Shown in pieces: positions 1 to 8,749 of a stretch of 51,437 nt of DNA. Location of the stretch: the NCBI GenBank assembly GCA_001512785.1, contig LFSQ01000029.1, positions 1 through 51,437 of the forward strand, written 5' to 3'. Position 1 is the first letter of the stretch, and every line of letters starts with the position of its first letter. The notes below the pieces were generated by a model that ran no database searches, had not been told where the DNA came from, and saw nothing but the letters and a program-made list of their open reading frames with translations. Origin of the DNA: Syntrophomonas sp. DTU019 (lineage in GTDB: Bacteria > Bacillota > Syntrophomonadia > Syntrophomonadales > Syntrophomonadaceae). A program made the translations under genes and the position numbers.

Positions 1-211
1 AGAAGGGATTCTCTTTTTTGTTTTCCTTATTCATTCTCCCAGGGTAATTTTACGCTAACTAAAAATATTGTGTCGATTTTCCGATAAATCATTTTAAGGG
101 TGCATTATCTGCCAGGGTATACAGTATTTCTCCATCTACAGCAAATCTTTTCCTGAACTATTTATTTCTGCAGTGCATACTATTAATTTAGACATCTGGA
201 GGTGATTCTAT

Positions 212-439
212 TTGTTCTCAATGCCCAACTTCAGCCCTGAAGAAATCTCTGTTGCCAGAAGGCTGGAGCAATACTTCTCCCATGCGGACATGGATTTTCG
301 CGAAAAGGTTTTCCAGGCCCAGCTCATTGCGCGTTACGAGCTGGAATGCGGCCAACCGGCAACAGAATCCGAGCGCATGCGCATTATGACCTTTATGGAC
401 ACTCTCGACACCATTTGGCACAAGCTGACCCAGCCTTAA
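212..439 (+). CDS. small hypothetical protein (75 aa)
   Basis: I do not recognise the family. It is a soluble, acidic, helical protein with no membrane segment or cysteine pair beyond a single Cys. The TTG start at 212 is supported by GGAGGTGAT at 198-206, 5-9 nt upstream; the internal ATG at 221 lies too far from that site. It converges with the phosphatase-like gene on the other strand, with only about 20 nt between the stops and no obvious terminator. The 200 bp upstream are AT-rich and show nothing I can name. Small proteins of this kind are common in Clostridia, and the clear ribosome site is the main reason to believe it. Confidence 0.6.
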   Translation: MFSMPNFSPEEISVARRLEQYFSHADMDFREKVFQAQLIARYELECGQPATESERMRIMTFMDTLDTIWHKLTQP

Positions 440-460
440 ATGCTGCGGTCGGCTTATTAT

Positions 461-1603
461 TCACCTGAACAACAGGAACTTCTTCTTCAATATATGGTAT
501 TCTACCACGTATCCCGCCAGCATGATCAGCAGGATGGCAAGAAAAGCAAACCGCTCTATGGTCATACGCTTGGTTATATCCGCAATCACACCTTCTTTTT
601 GCCCGGCATAGTCAAATATGCTCTTCCTCTCTTCTTTCATTGAGGCTATCTGATGATAATTGCGATATATTTCGTCCTGCATTACATAGTACTGCTGCCA
701 GTTAGCGCTTCGGTCCTCCTGCAGGGCTTTTACCCATTGGTTGAGCTGTCCCAATCTCTCATTGCTGTTATAGAGCAAGGCATCGTAGAGTGGAATGCCC
801 CGGCAGCCCTGCGGCGGCTTAAGCCCTGAGAGCATGCACAGGGTGGGGGTGACATCGATCACCAGGGTATTGTTGATACGAGTTCCTACCTGAAAACCGG
901 GGCCGTGAACAATCAAGGGAACCCGATCGCTGGACGAAGCACTGCGCGGTGAGGTTACTACTATGATCGAATCATAATAAAGCCTTTCATTGCGGAGAAA
1001 AGCCAGGAAATCGCCAATAGCCTGGTCGGTCTGGGCTACGGTGCGATAATAGTAATTATCGTCCAGGGTCAGCAAGGCCTCCCGGCAATCGTCCAGGACT
1101 ATGTAATTGTAATAAGGCCGGTGCTGTTTAAAGATTTCAGTTACTTTAGCCAACAATTCCTGGTCGCTCAATGAGGCCTCGAAGCTGGCGTAGTGGGCTT
1201 CGCCATAGTTGAAGGAGCGAAGTTTCCCCCCGCTGCCATCGTAGATCATGAAAGAGCGATTACCCTGCTTGAGCACATCCACTATGGAAGCCATTTGAAT
1301 TCGGTCTTCGGCGCTGTAGAACTTATGCTGTTCGGGAATAGTCCCGGTCAGCATGGAGGCCTGAGCCGCTTCCGGGGTTTCTGCTCTCACCGCCAGGCAC
1401 TTCTCATCCATCACCCCTTCGCCGGCCAGATGCTTTATATTGGGAACCGAACTGCTGGTGAATCCTTCATAACTCAGCCCGTCTACTGAAATCACAAAAA
1501 TATGCCGCAAAGTGGCGGCTTCAGCCCTTCCGGGCTGAAACACAGCGGTTGTAGTGACAAATATAAAAACGGTTATAAAAAGAGTTAGCAAGGTTTTTCG
1601 CAC
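461..1603 (-). CDS. membrane-anchored alkaline-phosphatase/phosphodiesterase-superfamily protein with degenerate active site
   Basis: The 380-aa protein has an N-terminal signal or anchor (hydrophobic run about residues 7-25), an exported domain of the alkaline phosphatase / type I phosphodiesterase fold, and a C-terminal membrane helix (about 355-372). Superfamily marks are ISVDGL near the start, ASMLTGTIPEQH, and RVPLIVHGPGF. The usual ligand motif xSDHG just before RVPLI is replaced by VVTSPRSASSS, so at least one metal ligand set appears lost and hydrolase activity is doubtful. A longer frame reaches 1669 and would overlap the upstream UbiB stop, but GGAGGGGG sits about 8 nt before GTG 1603, which I take as the start. 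It lies directly downstream of the UbiB gene on the same strand, so co-transcription is likely. Confidence 0.7.
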   Translation of the reverse strand: MRKTLLTLFITVFIFVTTTAVFQPGRAEAATLRHIFVISVDGLSYEGFTSSSVPNIKHLAGEGVMDEKCLAVRAETPEAAQASMLTGTIPEQHKFYSAEDRIQMASIVDVLKQGNRSFMIYDGSGGKLRSFNYGEAHYASFEASLSDQELLAKVTEIFKQHRPYYNYIVLDDCREALLTLDDNYYYRTVAQTDQAIGDFLAFLRNERLYYDSIIVVTSPRSASSSDRVPLIVHGPGFQVGTRINNTLVIDVTPTLCMLSGLKPPQGCRGIPLYDALLYNSNERLGQLNQWVKALQEDRSANWQQYYVMQDEIYRNYHQIASMKEERKSIFDYAGQKEGVIADITKRMTIERFAFLAILLIMLAGYVVEYHILKKKFLLFR

Positions 1604-1665
1604 CGGTATTCCCCCTCCATGGTTCTGCTTCATATATATTGGAGAGGATGAGCTAATATGCTGCT

Positions 1666-3330
1666 TCAATAGCGACCGCTGCGAATAATGGAATAGGCCA
1701 GGTATAGCCCTATCAAGACCGCCAGCACAAAACCGACTTCCACCAGGGGAAAATGGCTTAAAAAATAGGTTTCAGACTGATTGACCAGCAAAGAGCAGCC
1801 GATAAGTATGCTTGACATGACAATGGCCAGGCAAATGCGGTTGGATATTACATCGATGCGCGCCAGCATGTTATTCAGATTGCTGTATTCCATCTTTAAT
1901 TTGAGTTCTCCCTCTTCGAGGCGCTGGGCCAGATTATTGACATTGCGCGGCAGCTCGCGGGCGATGTCAACATACTCCAGCAATGCGGTCCGCACCTCCA
2001 GCCCCAAGCGTTTAAACGCATAACGCTCCCTTAAAGCCCTTTTTCCATAGGGTTGAGCTATATCCACCAGGCTTATATCCGGATCCAGCATCATGAGCAG
2101 GCTTTCCATGGTAAGCAGCATTTTTACCATCAGGGTTAGTTCCGGGGGCATGCGCAACTTATGTTTATAAGCAAGATCCACAATTTCGCGGAAAGCTTCA
2201 CCCAGATTTATGCTGGAAAACGGCACCCCGTAATACTTCTGTGCCAGGCGGGCCACATCACGACGCAGATCGTTCAGGCATACCGGGTGATCATCAATGG
2301 CAATATTCAGCAGGGCCCGGGTAACCCCGGCGGTATCATACCGCATCATGCCGATTACCAGGTCTATATATTTGTCCCGGGTCTGCTGGTCGACAAAACC
2401 CACCTGGCCGAAATCATAAAGTATGATGGCTTCGTCTTCAGCAATGGCAATATTGCCGGGGTGCGGGTCGGCATGAAACAGCCCGTCCAGGTAAATCTGC
2501 TGGAACAGGCAATCCGCCAGGTGATTCACGATTCTGCCCACATCATAGTTGCCGGCCTGAATGGCAGTGATATCAGAGATTTTTATCCCGGGTACATACT
2601 CCATCACCAGAACGTTTTCGGTGCTGTACTGCCAGAATACCCCGGGGATGATAACGTGGGGATTGGAGGCGAAATTCTGTTTAAACCGCTGCACGTTCTG
2701 AGCCTCTTTGCGGAAATCCAGCTCATTGCAGAGCGCGGTGGCCAATTCCTCAATCAGTTCACTGATGCGGTAGTGTTTGGCCCAACGATGATGCTTTTCC
2801 GCATAGCTGGCCAGATCCATTATAATAGCCAGATCGATGGCTACCTGCCGGTCAATGCCCGGGCGCTTTACCTTGACAATCACCTGTGTTCCATCGATAA
2901 GAGCGGCCTTATGTACCTGTCCGATAGAACCGGCTGCTATGGGCAGGGGTTCAAAAGCAGAGAATACCGCCCGGCAATCCAGGCCATCCCGGGCCAAAAC
3001 CGCTGTTACGGTTTCAATGGGGATAGGAGGCACATTATCCTGCAGTTTTTCCAGTTCATCTATGTATTCCCGGCTTAACAGATCAGCCCGGGTGCTCAAC
3101 AACTGCCCCAGTTTTACAAAAGTGGGCCCCAGCTCTTCACAGCACTGGCGCAGCCGTTTGGGCAGCGAATCCGTCAGATTAAGCCCCTGGCGATGCCTGT
3201 ACAGCAACAGCCAGGGGTGTCGGCTGCCGACGCTGCTAAGCACAAAGCCGAACCCGTTTTTGACCAAAACATTGGCCACCTCGCGATACCGGGGCAGCCG
3301 TTTCAGATATGACAAAGGAATAGTCTTCAA
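1666..3330 (-). CDS. ubiB: ABC1/UbiB-family atypical kinase-like ATPase (copy 1)
   Basis: The 554-aa protein has the full UbiB signature. The KxGQ element appears as FVKLGQLLSTR, the Ala-rich loop as AAGSIGQVHKA, the phosphate-binding lysine as VIVKVKRPG, the catalytic region as LFHADPHPGN, and the metal site as DFGQVG. Two C-terminal membrane helices (about 500-545) anchor it. UbiB/COQ8 proteins are ATPases that support isoprenoid-quinone synthesis or lipid handling; in a Firmicute the link to menaquinone is an inference. The start is TTG 3330 with GGAGG about 10 nt upstream. A second, divergent copy of near-identical length lies at 26298-27959. A phasin-like gene lies just upstream on the same strand. 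Confidence 0.9.
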   Translation of the reverse strand: MKTIPLSYLKRLPRYREVANVLVKNGFGFVLSSVGSRHPWLLLYRHRQGLNLTDSLPKRLRQCCEELGPTFVKLGQLLSTRADLLSREYIDELEKLQDNVPPIPIETVTAVLARDGLDCRAVFSAFEPLPIAAGSIGQVHKAALIDGTQVIVKVKRPGIDRQVAIDLAIIMDLASYAEKHHRWAKHYRISELIEELATALCNELDFRKEAQNVQRFKQNFASNPHVIIPGVFWQYSTENVLVMEYVPGIKISDITAIQAGNYDVGRIVNHLADCLFQQIYLDGLFHADPHPGNIAIAEDEAIILYDFGQVGFVDQQTRDKYIDLVIGMMRYDTAGVTRALLNIAIDDHPVCLNDLRRDVARLAQKYYGVPFSSINLGEAFREIVDLAYKHKLRMPPELTLMVKMLLTMESLLMMLDPDISLVDIAQPYGKRALRERYAFKRLGLEVRTALLEYVDIARELPRNVNNLAQRLEEGELKLKMEYSNLNNMLARIDVISNRICLAIVMSSILIGCSLLVNQSETYFLSHFPLVEVGFVLAVLIGLYLAYSIIRSGRY

Positions 3331-3386
3331 CCGCTTTAAACCTCCATAAATACGAATGCCGGGCTATGCCCGGCAGATACTGATAT

Positions 3387-3683
3387 CTAGGGATTAGGGG
3401 TTTGCAGCTTGTCTTCCAGGGCTTTGATCCTGGCTTCCAGGGCTTCGAGGTCCTTTTTGGTCACAAAGCTGAGCTGGTTTTTTAGCTCCTCATACTCCTG
3501 CCGTATCATTTTACGCAGTTCTTCCTTCTCCTCGGCTCCCTTTTTGATGGCATCGTCAATAAATTGCTTGGCTTCCTCTTTATTGATTTCGCCCTTTTCT
3601 ATCATTTCATTCATTATTTTTTCGGCTTTTTCCCTGGTCAGGCTCAAGGCTCCCAGGCCGAAATAAACCAGTTTTCTCATCAT
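3387..3683 (-). CDS. phasin-like / PHA granule-associated coiled-coil protein (98 aa)
   Basis: The protein starts with a short apolar stretch (KLVYFGLGALSLTREK) and continues as a highly charged helical coiled coil with KKDLEALEARIKALEDKL near the C-terminus. This is the pattern of the small phasin / poly(hydroxyalkanoate) granule-associated family that often sits beside UbiB in Syntrophomonas-like genomes. In that family it coats storage granules or pairs with PHA synthase; no PHA synthase is visible here. The start at 3683 has GGAGG at 3694-3698 on this strand. A TATAAT at 3709-3714 could be its -10 box, but I see no good -35. It precedes ubiB by 56 bp and may share its transcript. Confidence 0.65.
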   Translation of the reverse strand: MMRKLVYFGLGALSLTREKAEKIMNEMIEKGEINKEEAKQFIDDAIKKGAEEKEELRKMIRQEYEELKNQLSFVTKKDLEALEARIKALEDKLQTPNP

Positions 3684-4029
3684 AACATCCAGCCCTCCTC
3701 GCTGTGTTATTATATACAGAATATCATACCTGCCGTATGATTACTATTTTGCCCCAGTGAAACCACAATCATGCAGGGAACATGCGACATTACGCTATTT
3801 AAACTTGAGCACTAATTAATCCATATCTTCCCTTATCACGGTTTCACACCTGGCCGTTAGGACGCAGCAAAACGCATAATGAGGCGGTTCTTTAAATACC
3901 TGTGCTGTCTGGTACCGAAGTTGTTGCGGGAATGTGGCCGGGCTGTAAGGCAGTGGAAAGCAATTTCCGCTTAAATCATTACAATTGTGGTAAAATTGCG
4001 GTCAAACCCTAAACAGCGGCAATAAAACA
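3684..4029. other. intergenic stretch without recognised gene
   Basis: This stretch lies between the phasin-like gene and the tRNA-Lys terminator. Apart from the putative TATAAT at 3709-3714 on the minus strand I find no coding pattern, repeat or RNA structure that I can support. Confidence 0.5.
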
Positions 4030-4061
4030 GAAAAATCAAAACCGCGCAAACCCGCGCGGTT
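4030..4061 (-). terminator. intrinsic terminator of tRNA-Lys
   Basis: On the minus strand the 8-bp stem AACCGCGC/GCGCGGTT (arms at 4054-4061 and 4040-4047) is followed by a T-rich tail. It sits just past the tRNA 3' end. Confidence 0.8.
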
Positions 4062-4074
4062 ACTTGCTTTTCTA

Positions 4075-4151
4075 TGGTGGGCCATGAAGGAATCGAACCT
4101 TCAACCTTCTGATTAAGAGTCAGCTGCTCTGCCTAGTTGAGCTAATGGCCC
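4075..4151 (-). tRNA. tRNA-Lys (CTT)
   Basis: A complete cloverleaf is readable on the minus strand. The acceptor arms GGGCCAT and ATGGCCC pair over 7 bp, the D arm is GCTC...GAGC, the anticodon loop is CTCTTAA with anticodon CTT, and the T arm contains GGTTCGATTCC. The CCA end is encoded (TGG at 4075-4077 on the plus strand). One G-A mismatch closes the anticodon stem. Its own terminator follows. The gene borders the mobile-DNA debris at 4.3-6.1 kb, but I do not see a duplicated tRNA end that would mark an att site. Confidence 0.95.
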
Positions 4152-4338
4152 ATTCGTGCCGCAATTGATATTATACCGTCCGCAGTCATAGAAATCAATA
4201 TAGTAATTAAGGGTTTGTATTGAAAATTGCTGAAGCCAGGAGTGTAAGGCTTATAAGTAAAAGCATGGCTTTGAGCAATTAAAGACGATATTAGGCCATA
4301 TTCAAGGTCCAGGCTTTAAGAGCGATGGCTACCAAAAC

Positions 4339-5238
4339 CTATCCTGCCAGAAGTTTAACCGCCCGATCCAATTCTGCGGTTCCACCCGTTACCCTGGCAA
4401 ACCTGTTTTCTCTGAAGGAGGACGTTTCCCGTTTTGGTTTGCTGTGTCCTATCAGATCGCTGACCGCGCTTACAAATCCCCAGCCGGTTCCCCGGAATCT
4501 CTCCAAATCGGGAGCATAATGATAACGAGTGAGCAATTCCTGCCTCAGCTCATATATCCTGTTGTGACGGCGCTGGTCATTGGGCAGCGGCAATACCATT
4601 TCGATCAACTCCTGAACTCGCTTATCATTTACTTTGATCCCAGCCAGGGTCTTAGCTGTCTGACTGAGTTCAGACATATACCGCCCCGTCAGCCGCAGAG
4701 TGATAGCCGCTTCCTTCAGCTTGTCTTCCAGCCGCCCGATATGAATAGTAGCCCAGGAGCGTTGGGCTTTGCGCAGAGCAAGATTGAGGGTATTCTGGCA
4801 CACTACCCTTACCGGGGTAACCGCCGCCCTGACCGCGTGGCGGCCATCATGGCCGTTGGTAAAGAGCAGGTAGGGAACGACCTCATCGCCCAGAATCTCA
4901 CAGCTATTCATGCGGGCCAGCATCCAGACCCTTTTCCCGCCCTGCAAGCTCCCCGCTGATTCATACCGGATACCCTGCTGACCCAGCAGCATATCAGTAA
5001 AAGCGAAAGCTTCCCGGTTCTGCACTATCTGGTAGTCTTTGCCCACAATGCCCAGAACCTTACCGTCACAATTGCGGACATTGGCGAAGTAACCTTCTAT
5101 GTCTTTACCATTGACTTGCACCGGCCTCCGCAGCACTGTCCAATCCAATTCCGCGTGTTTCAACGCAGCAGCACTATCCGGGGCTTCCTCAACCTTAACC
5201 CCTAAACCGTGCCAGGGGACCTCCCTTACATAGAACAT
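4339..5238 (-). pseudogene. DUF932 phage/plasmid-like protein, probable 5' frameshift
   Basis: The 299-aa frame matches the DUF932 family carried by phages, plasmids and integrative elements. Marks are FYVREVPWHGLG at the N-terminus, VRVVCQNTLNLAL in the middle and FRENRFARVTGG near the C-terminus. The family normally begins MAHE(I/V)E... before that motif. Here ATG GCT CAT GAA GTT GAA TC lies immediately upstream (about 5239-5258) but one base out of frame with the ATG at 5238. An AGGGG ribosome site fits that upstream ATG and not the in-frame one. I read this as a one-base deletion that disabled a recently acquired gene, or a sequencing error. The rest is full length. The function of DUF932 is unknown; the family marks mobile DNA. 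Confidence 0.75.
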
Positions 5239-5587
5239 GATTCAACTTCATGAGCCATTTCCTGACGCCCCTTACCGTATATTTACCTCCAGTATTACCT
5301 TAAGCAATGACAGTTTGTTGTCACCTCAATCAATTATCATCTGTATGAAGTTATCGATAGTCATTACTGGGCAGGATTTCCAACTGCCCATGGCAAAATA
5401 AAAAGACAAGTTGAGGCGTCGAATAAGTTATTTGCCACTATTAGTGTCATTGGACTTAAATGACTTTGATAACGGTGGAGCCGACGGTCAGGGAGTAGAT
5501 TACTCAAACGTAAATCTAACTTGGAACTAATCGACATGGTCTTAGTATTCTGTATATAGAAGCAATAAGAATCAGGAGCGTAATTAA
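5239..5587. other. intergenic stretch without recognised gene
   Basis: The 5' scrap of the DUF932 gene occupies the first 20 bases. The rest is AT-rich, lies inside the presumed mobile remnant, and shows no coding pattern or repeat that I can support. Confidence 0.4.
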
Positions 5588-5920
5588 TTGCGAATAATAA
5601 TGGCTATTCTATTCACAATAGGCATTGTTTATTTATGTTTCACTTTAGGCGGTCCTCGCGGATTAAAGGGATTATTTATAATGTTAATTCCTGTATGTTA
5701 TTCAGTTAATAATGTGATACAGCAAAAGCGGTTAGTTGGCAGTTGGACAATTAAATGGGAAAAATTTTGGACGGCTTTTGCATTGCAATTATTAATTATT
5801 GGATTTCCCGCTTATATTGCCTTTAGTGGAGAAACTTATCCTTACAATTTAGCTGTTCCAGGATTTGTGGCTTTTTATTTTAACTTCAGTTGCTTATGGT
5901 GTAGCCAAATACCAACCTAA
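5588..5920 (+). CDS. small hypothetical membrane protein (110 aa)
   Basis: I do not recognise the family. The protein has three or four hydrophobic segments (about residues 3-20, 28-42, 63-82, 86-104). The TTG start at 5588 has AGGAG at 5574-5578. Base composition is clearly more AT-rich than the housekeeping genes around it, with many TTA and ATT codons, which fits recent transfer. It stands alone between a damaged DUF932 gene and a transposase fragment, so it is probably cargo of a decayed element and may itself be truncated at its C-terminus. Confidence 0.5.
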   Translation: MRIIMAILFTIGIVYLCFTLGGPRGLKGLFIMLIPVCYSVNNVIQQKRLVGSWTIKWEKFWTAFALQLLIIGFPAYIAFSGETYPYNLAVPGFVAFYFNFSCLWCSQIPT

Positions 5921-5965
5921 ATAGCGGATTAATAGCAGCACAATAAACGATCCTCAGTTACATAG

Positions 5966-6058
5966 AAGACCGCTTACGCTGATATTTACGGCATAGACGC
6001 ATCCGCTAGCCTCGTTGGCCAGATAACAGAAATGATTGTGCCGGAAGTGGCTGAATGA
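5966..6058 (+). pseudogene. fragment of IS256/Mutator-family transposase
   Basis: A 30-codon open stretch reads DIYGIDASASLVGQITEMI followed by VPEVAE and a stop. This matches the conserved block of IS256-type transposases (xxIYGVEVSPSLIS.ITDkVLPEVEEW). In-frame stops lie on both sides and no terminal repeats are visible, so this is a relic. It supports a history of transposition between the tRNA and fixX. Confidence 0.55.
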
Positions 6059-6083
6059 TAGTCTCGACTCCTATTATTACAGC

Positions 6084-6109
6084 AAAATAGGGCTAAATAG
6101 CCCTATTTT
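6084..6109. terminator. bidirectional intrinsic terminator
   Basis: A perfect 11-bp stem AAAATAGGGCT/AGCCCTATTTT with a 4-nt loop has A and T runs on its two sides. It can end the fixABCX transcript on the minus strand and anything arriving on the plus strand. Confidence 0.8.
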
Positions 6110-6176
6110 TATGGTCTTAAACCCTGGGTGATGAATAGTCTTCCCTGTATCTACTGGCCTGTACTTACAGGCAGGG

Positions 6177-6470
6177 TTAGCCCTGCCGGTAAATAACCCC
6201 GAAAGTTCCCCGGGGATAGACCCATTTGACAATCCCTTTGTTCTTGCACATCACCCTGCAGGTACCGCACTCCAGACAGCCTGCATAATCAAAGCTCATC
6301 TCCCCGTTCTTGTCCAGCTTGTAGAGGACCGCCGGGCATACATAAAGGCAGGGTTTTTCCACGCACCTGGCACAGATGGCTTTGTCGATTATGATATGAG
6401 GCTCTTCTTCGTCCACGTTGAATTTGTTTTTGCTCAAGAGTTCCGGTGGTGTAAGGCGCTCTATGCTCAT
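6177..6470 (-). CDS. fixX: ferredoxin-like protein FixX
   Basis: This 97-aa protein is the iron-sulfur partner of FixC. Cysteines lie in CARCVEKPC, YVCPA and CLECGTCRVMC, giving one [4Fe-4S] cluster of FixX type plus extra cysteines in the first half. Its start overlaps the fixC stop by 4 nt, so translation is coupled. In the EtfAB-FixCX complex it passes electrons between FixC and the quinone site or ferredoxin. It is the last gene of the operon, and a terminator follows at 6084-6109. Confidence 0.93.
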   Translation of the reverse strand: MSIERLTPPELLSKNKFNVDEEEPHIIIDKAICARCVEKPCLYVCPAVLYKLDKNGEMSFDYAGCLECGTCRVMCKNKGIVKWVYPRGTFGVIYRQG

Positions 6471-7762
6471 AGTGATTTAACCCCCTTTATGCCCAATTTA
6501 AGCAATTGCCACAGCGACAGGCCATTGGCTTTGATAGCCCCCATCACTGTATCCTTCATCCTTTGCGGTACCTCTCCGTTGACCGTAAACAGGTTATTAA
6601 ACACATCATTGGCCAGGTTGGGCAGTTTGTCGTATATCCACGGGGTCTCCAGGATGTCGAAATACCCATCCGCCGCTTTCATGGTCGGTATGAGCTTTAA
6701 ATGAATCAGTTCCTGCATATAATTTGGCCCGACTGCAGCTAAATTATCACCATGAGCTATAACCGCACGGGCTGCGGCAATTCCGCTCACTATAGCCAGA
6801 TCGATTCCCCTGATGGAATACCCGGTGTTGATTACAAAACCGGCAGCATCCCCTATCATCAAGAAACCTTCCCGGTACAGCCTGGGGTGAATACCTCTAT
6901 ATCCGGCTTCACTCACCAGATGGGCTGAATACTCTACAGTCTCCCCTCCGTCGATCAATGGTAATATAGCGGGATGCAGCTTTAGATCCTGGAATATTTC
7001 GTGTACTGATTTCTTGTGCTGCGCTGCTTCCCCGGGCATGAAGACACAGCCCAGCGATATGCTGTCCTTATTGGTATACAGAAAGCCGCCACCGTGTATG
7101 CCTTCCGTGCAGCCCAGTATCATCCGGGCGGCTCCTTCGCCTGCTTTAAGGTTGAAGCGCTCTTCAATGGTTTTGGCCGGCAGTTCGATTACCTCTTTGA
7201 CCCCTACTCCCACGGTTTTAGCTACTATATCCTGTATCAGGCCGGCCTGCTGCGCCATAAAGGAATTAACCCCATCCGCTGCAATGACTATGTCGGCATA
7301 CATTTCATCTTCCCCGGCTATAACCCCGACGATTTTTCCATTCTGTTCGATGAGCTGGTCGACTTTGATCCCACAGGCCACTATAGCCCCCATCTCTTCC
7401 GCTTTGGCCGCCAGCCACTCATCAAAAACCGCCCTTAGCACGGTAAAGGACATGGGTGCGCCGCTATCTGGATTAAAACCAGGTTGGTTAAAGTCGATGG
7501 TAACCGCCCTATCCCCGCTGATGATCATGATCTCCTCATGGGTTACCCGTCTTTCCAGGGCTGCTTCTTCAAATAGTCCTTGCTCCAACATCTCCAGGGC
7601 ATAGGTGTACAGGCGCCCTCCGGTCACATTTTTACACCCCGGGGTATCTCCTCTTTCAATGACCAGAACATTCTTGCCTGCTTTGGCCAGGGTATAGGCA
7701 CAGGCGCTACCGGCCGGTCCAGCCCCGACTATTATCACATCAAATTTATCTTCATTGCTCAA
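6467..7762 (-). CDS. fixC: electron-transfer-flavoprotein:quinone oxidoreductase-like flavoprotein FixC
   Basis: This 431-aa FAD protein carries the N-terminal dinucleotide fold GAGPAGSACAYTLAKAG with ERGDTPG at the ribose-binding end. The second FAD motif is FLMIGDAAGFV. It belongs to the FixC/ETF-QO geranylgeranyl-reductase-like superfamily at its usual length. It receives electrons from EtfAB (FixBA, encoded just upstream) and works with FixX, probably at the membrane on menaquinone. In syntrophic or nitrogen-fixing bacteria this set can couple acyl-CoA or NADH oxidation to quinone and, by bifurcation, ferredoxin reduction. Which direction applies here cannot be read from sequence. Confidence 0.93.
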   Translation of the reverse strand: MSNEDKFDVIIVGAGPAGSACAYTLAKAGKNVLVIERGDTPGCKNVTGGRLYTYALEMLEQGLFEEAALERRVTHEEIMIISGDRAVTIDFNQPGFNPDSGAPMSFTVLRAVFDEWLAAKAEEMGAIVACGIKVDQLIEQNGKIVGVIAGEDEMYADIVIAADGVNSFMAQQAGLIQDIVAKTVGVGVKEVIELPAKTIEERFNLKAGEGAARMILGCTEGIHGGGFLYTNKDSISLGCVFMPGEAAQHKKSVHEIFQDLKLHPAILPLIDGGETVEYSAHLVSEAGYRGIHPRLYREGFLMIGDAAGFVINTGYSIRGIDLAIVSGIAAARAVIAHGDNLAAVGPNYMQELIHLKLIPTMKAADGYFDILETPWIYDKLPNLANDVFNNLFTVNGEVPQRMKDTVMGAIKANGLSLWQLLKLGIKGVKSL

Positions 7763-7843
7763 GAACTAACCCCTCCCTTATACCACCATTAAGCTGCCTT
7801 TGGCTCATATCATTACAGACCGGCAGTGAGGCCCAAAAAACCG

Positions 7844-8749
7844 TTATTTCTTCAATGCTTCGGTCAGGAGCGGAACCACTTCGTAAAGGTCTCCTACGAT
7901 TCCGTAATCGGCAGCCTTGAATATCGGAGCCTTCTCATTGATATCGATAGCCACAATCAGGTTAGCGTCGCGAATGCCGTAAACATGCTGAATCTGGCCG
8001 GATACCCCCATGGAAATATACAGCCTGGGCTTTATAACCGCTCCTGATATTCCGATGTAGCTCTCCACTGGCAGCCAGTGCCTTTCCTCGGCTATGCTCC
8101 TGGTGCAGCCCAGCTCCGCTCCCAAAACTGCAGCCAGGTCCCGGGCAATCTGAAGATCTTCCTCTTTGTCCAGGGCCATACCCACACATACTACTTTTTC
8201 GGCCTTGCTGAGATCCACCCCTTCTTTAACGATAGGAGCTGTTTCCACTATACTCACCCGGGTATCGGCTTTCAGTTTCAAGGCCTCTATGGTGGACTCG
8301 CCCTGAGCCGGCTCGAATTTCCCGGCTGGAATGGTGACAACACTGAGGCCGGATAAAACCTGTTTTTCCTGCACGGCCCCCCCGTACAGCATCCTCACAC
8401 AGGTCAATTGGTTGTCATGATATTCTACGGAAACCACATCGCTTGCCATGGCGCAATCAAGGTATCCCGCTACCCGGGCGGCTAGATCCCGGCCTCTGGG
8501 GGTAGCCCCTACCGCAAACAGTTCCGCCCCGGCTTTAATCAAAAACTCGGCTATGTCTTTGGCATAGCTTTCGATCAGCTCGCTATCGCCATCGATGGCA
8601 TAAATCTTATCCGCTCCAGCGTTTGTAAGCGCTTGAGCCGCTTCTTCACCCAGAGCCATTACAAAGGCCTCTTTACCCGCCGCTCTGGCAAACCCCACTA
8701 TTTCCGCAGCAATGTCGGCTCTATCACTGAATATGTAAATACCCGCCAT
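7844..8749 (-). CDS. fixB: electron transfer flavoprotein alpha subunit (FixB/EtfA)
   Basis: The 301-aa protein has the EtfA layout: an N-terminal alpha/beta domain and a C-terminal FAD domain. The latter carries the signature SGQIQHVYGIRDANLIVAI and ends with FKAADYGIVGDLYEVVP. It is a little shorter than mitochondrial-type EtfA, as usual for FixB. Its ATG shares one base with the fixA stop, so expression is coupled. It forms the heterodimer with FixA that delivers electrons to FixC. Confidence 0.95.
   Translation of the reverse strand: MAGIYIFSDRADIAAEIVGFARAAGKEAFVMALGEEAAQALTNAGADKIYAIDGDSELIESYAKDIAEFLIKAGAELFAVGATPRGRDLAARVAGYLDCAMASDVVSVEYHDNQLTCVRMLYGGAVQEKQVLSGLSVVTIPAGKFEPAQGESTIEALKLKADTRVSIVETAPIVKEGVDLSKAEKVVCVGMALDKEEDLQIARDLAAVLGAELGCTRSIAEERHWLPVESYIGISGAVIKPRLYISMGVSGQIQHVYGIRDANLIVAIDINEKAPIFKAADYGIVGDLYEVVPLLTEALKK

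Noticed and set aside
2161-3078. 305-codon plus-strand frame inside ubiB
   Set aside because: It is antisense to all UbiB motifs and has no ribosome site; such shadows occur opposite biased codons.
4075-4339. att site at the tRNA-Lys 3' end
   Set aside because: No direct repeat of the tRNA end was found near 4.3-6.1 kb, the debris lies on the 5' side of the tRNA, and no integrase is present.
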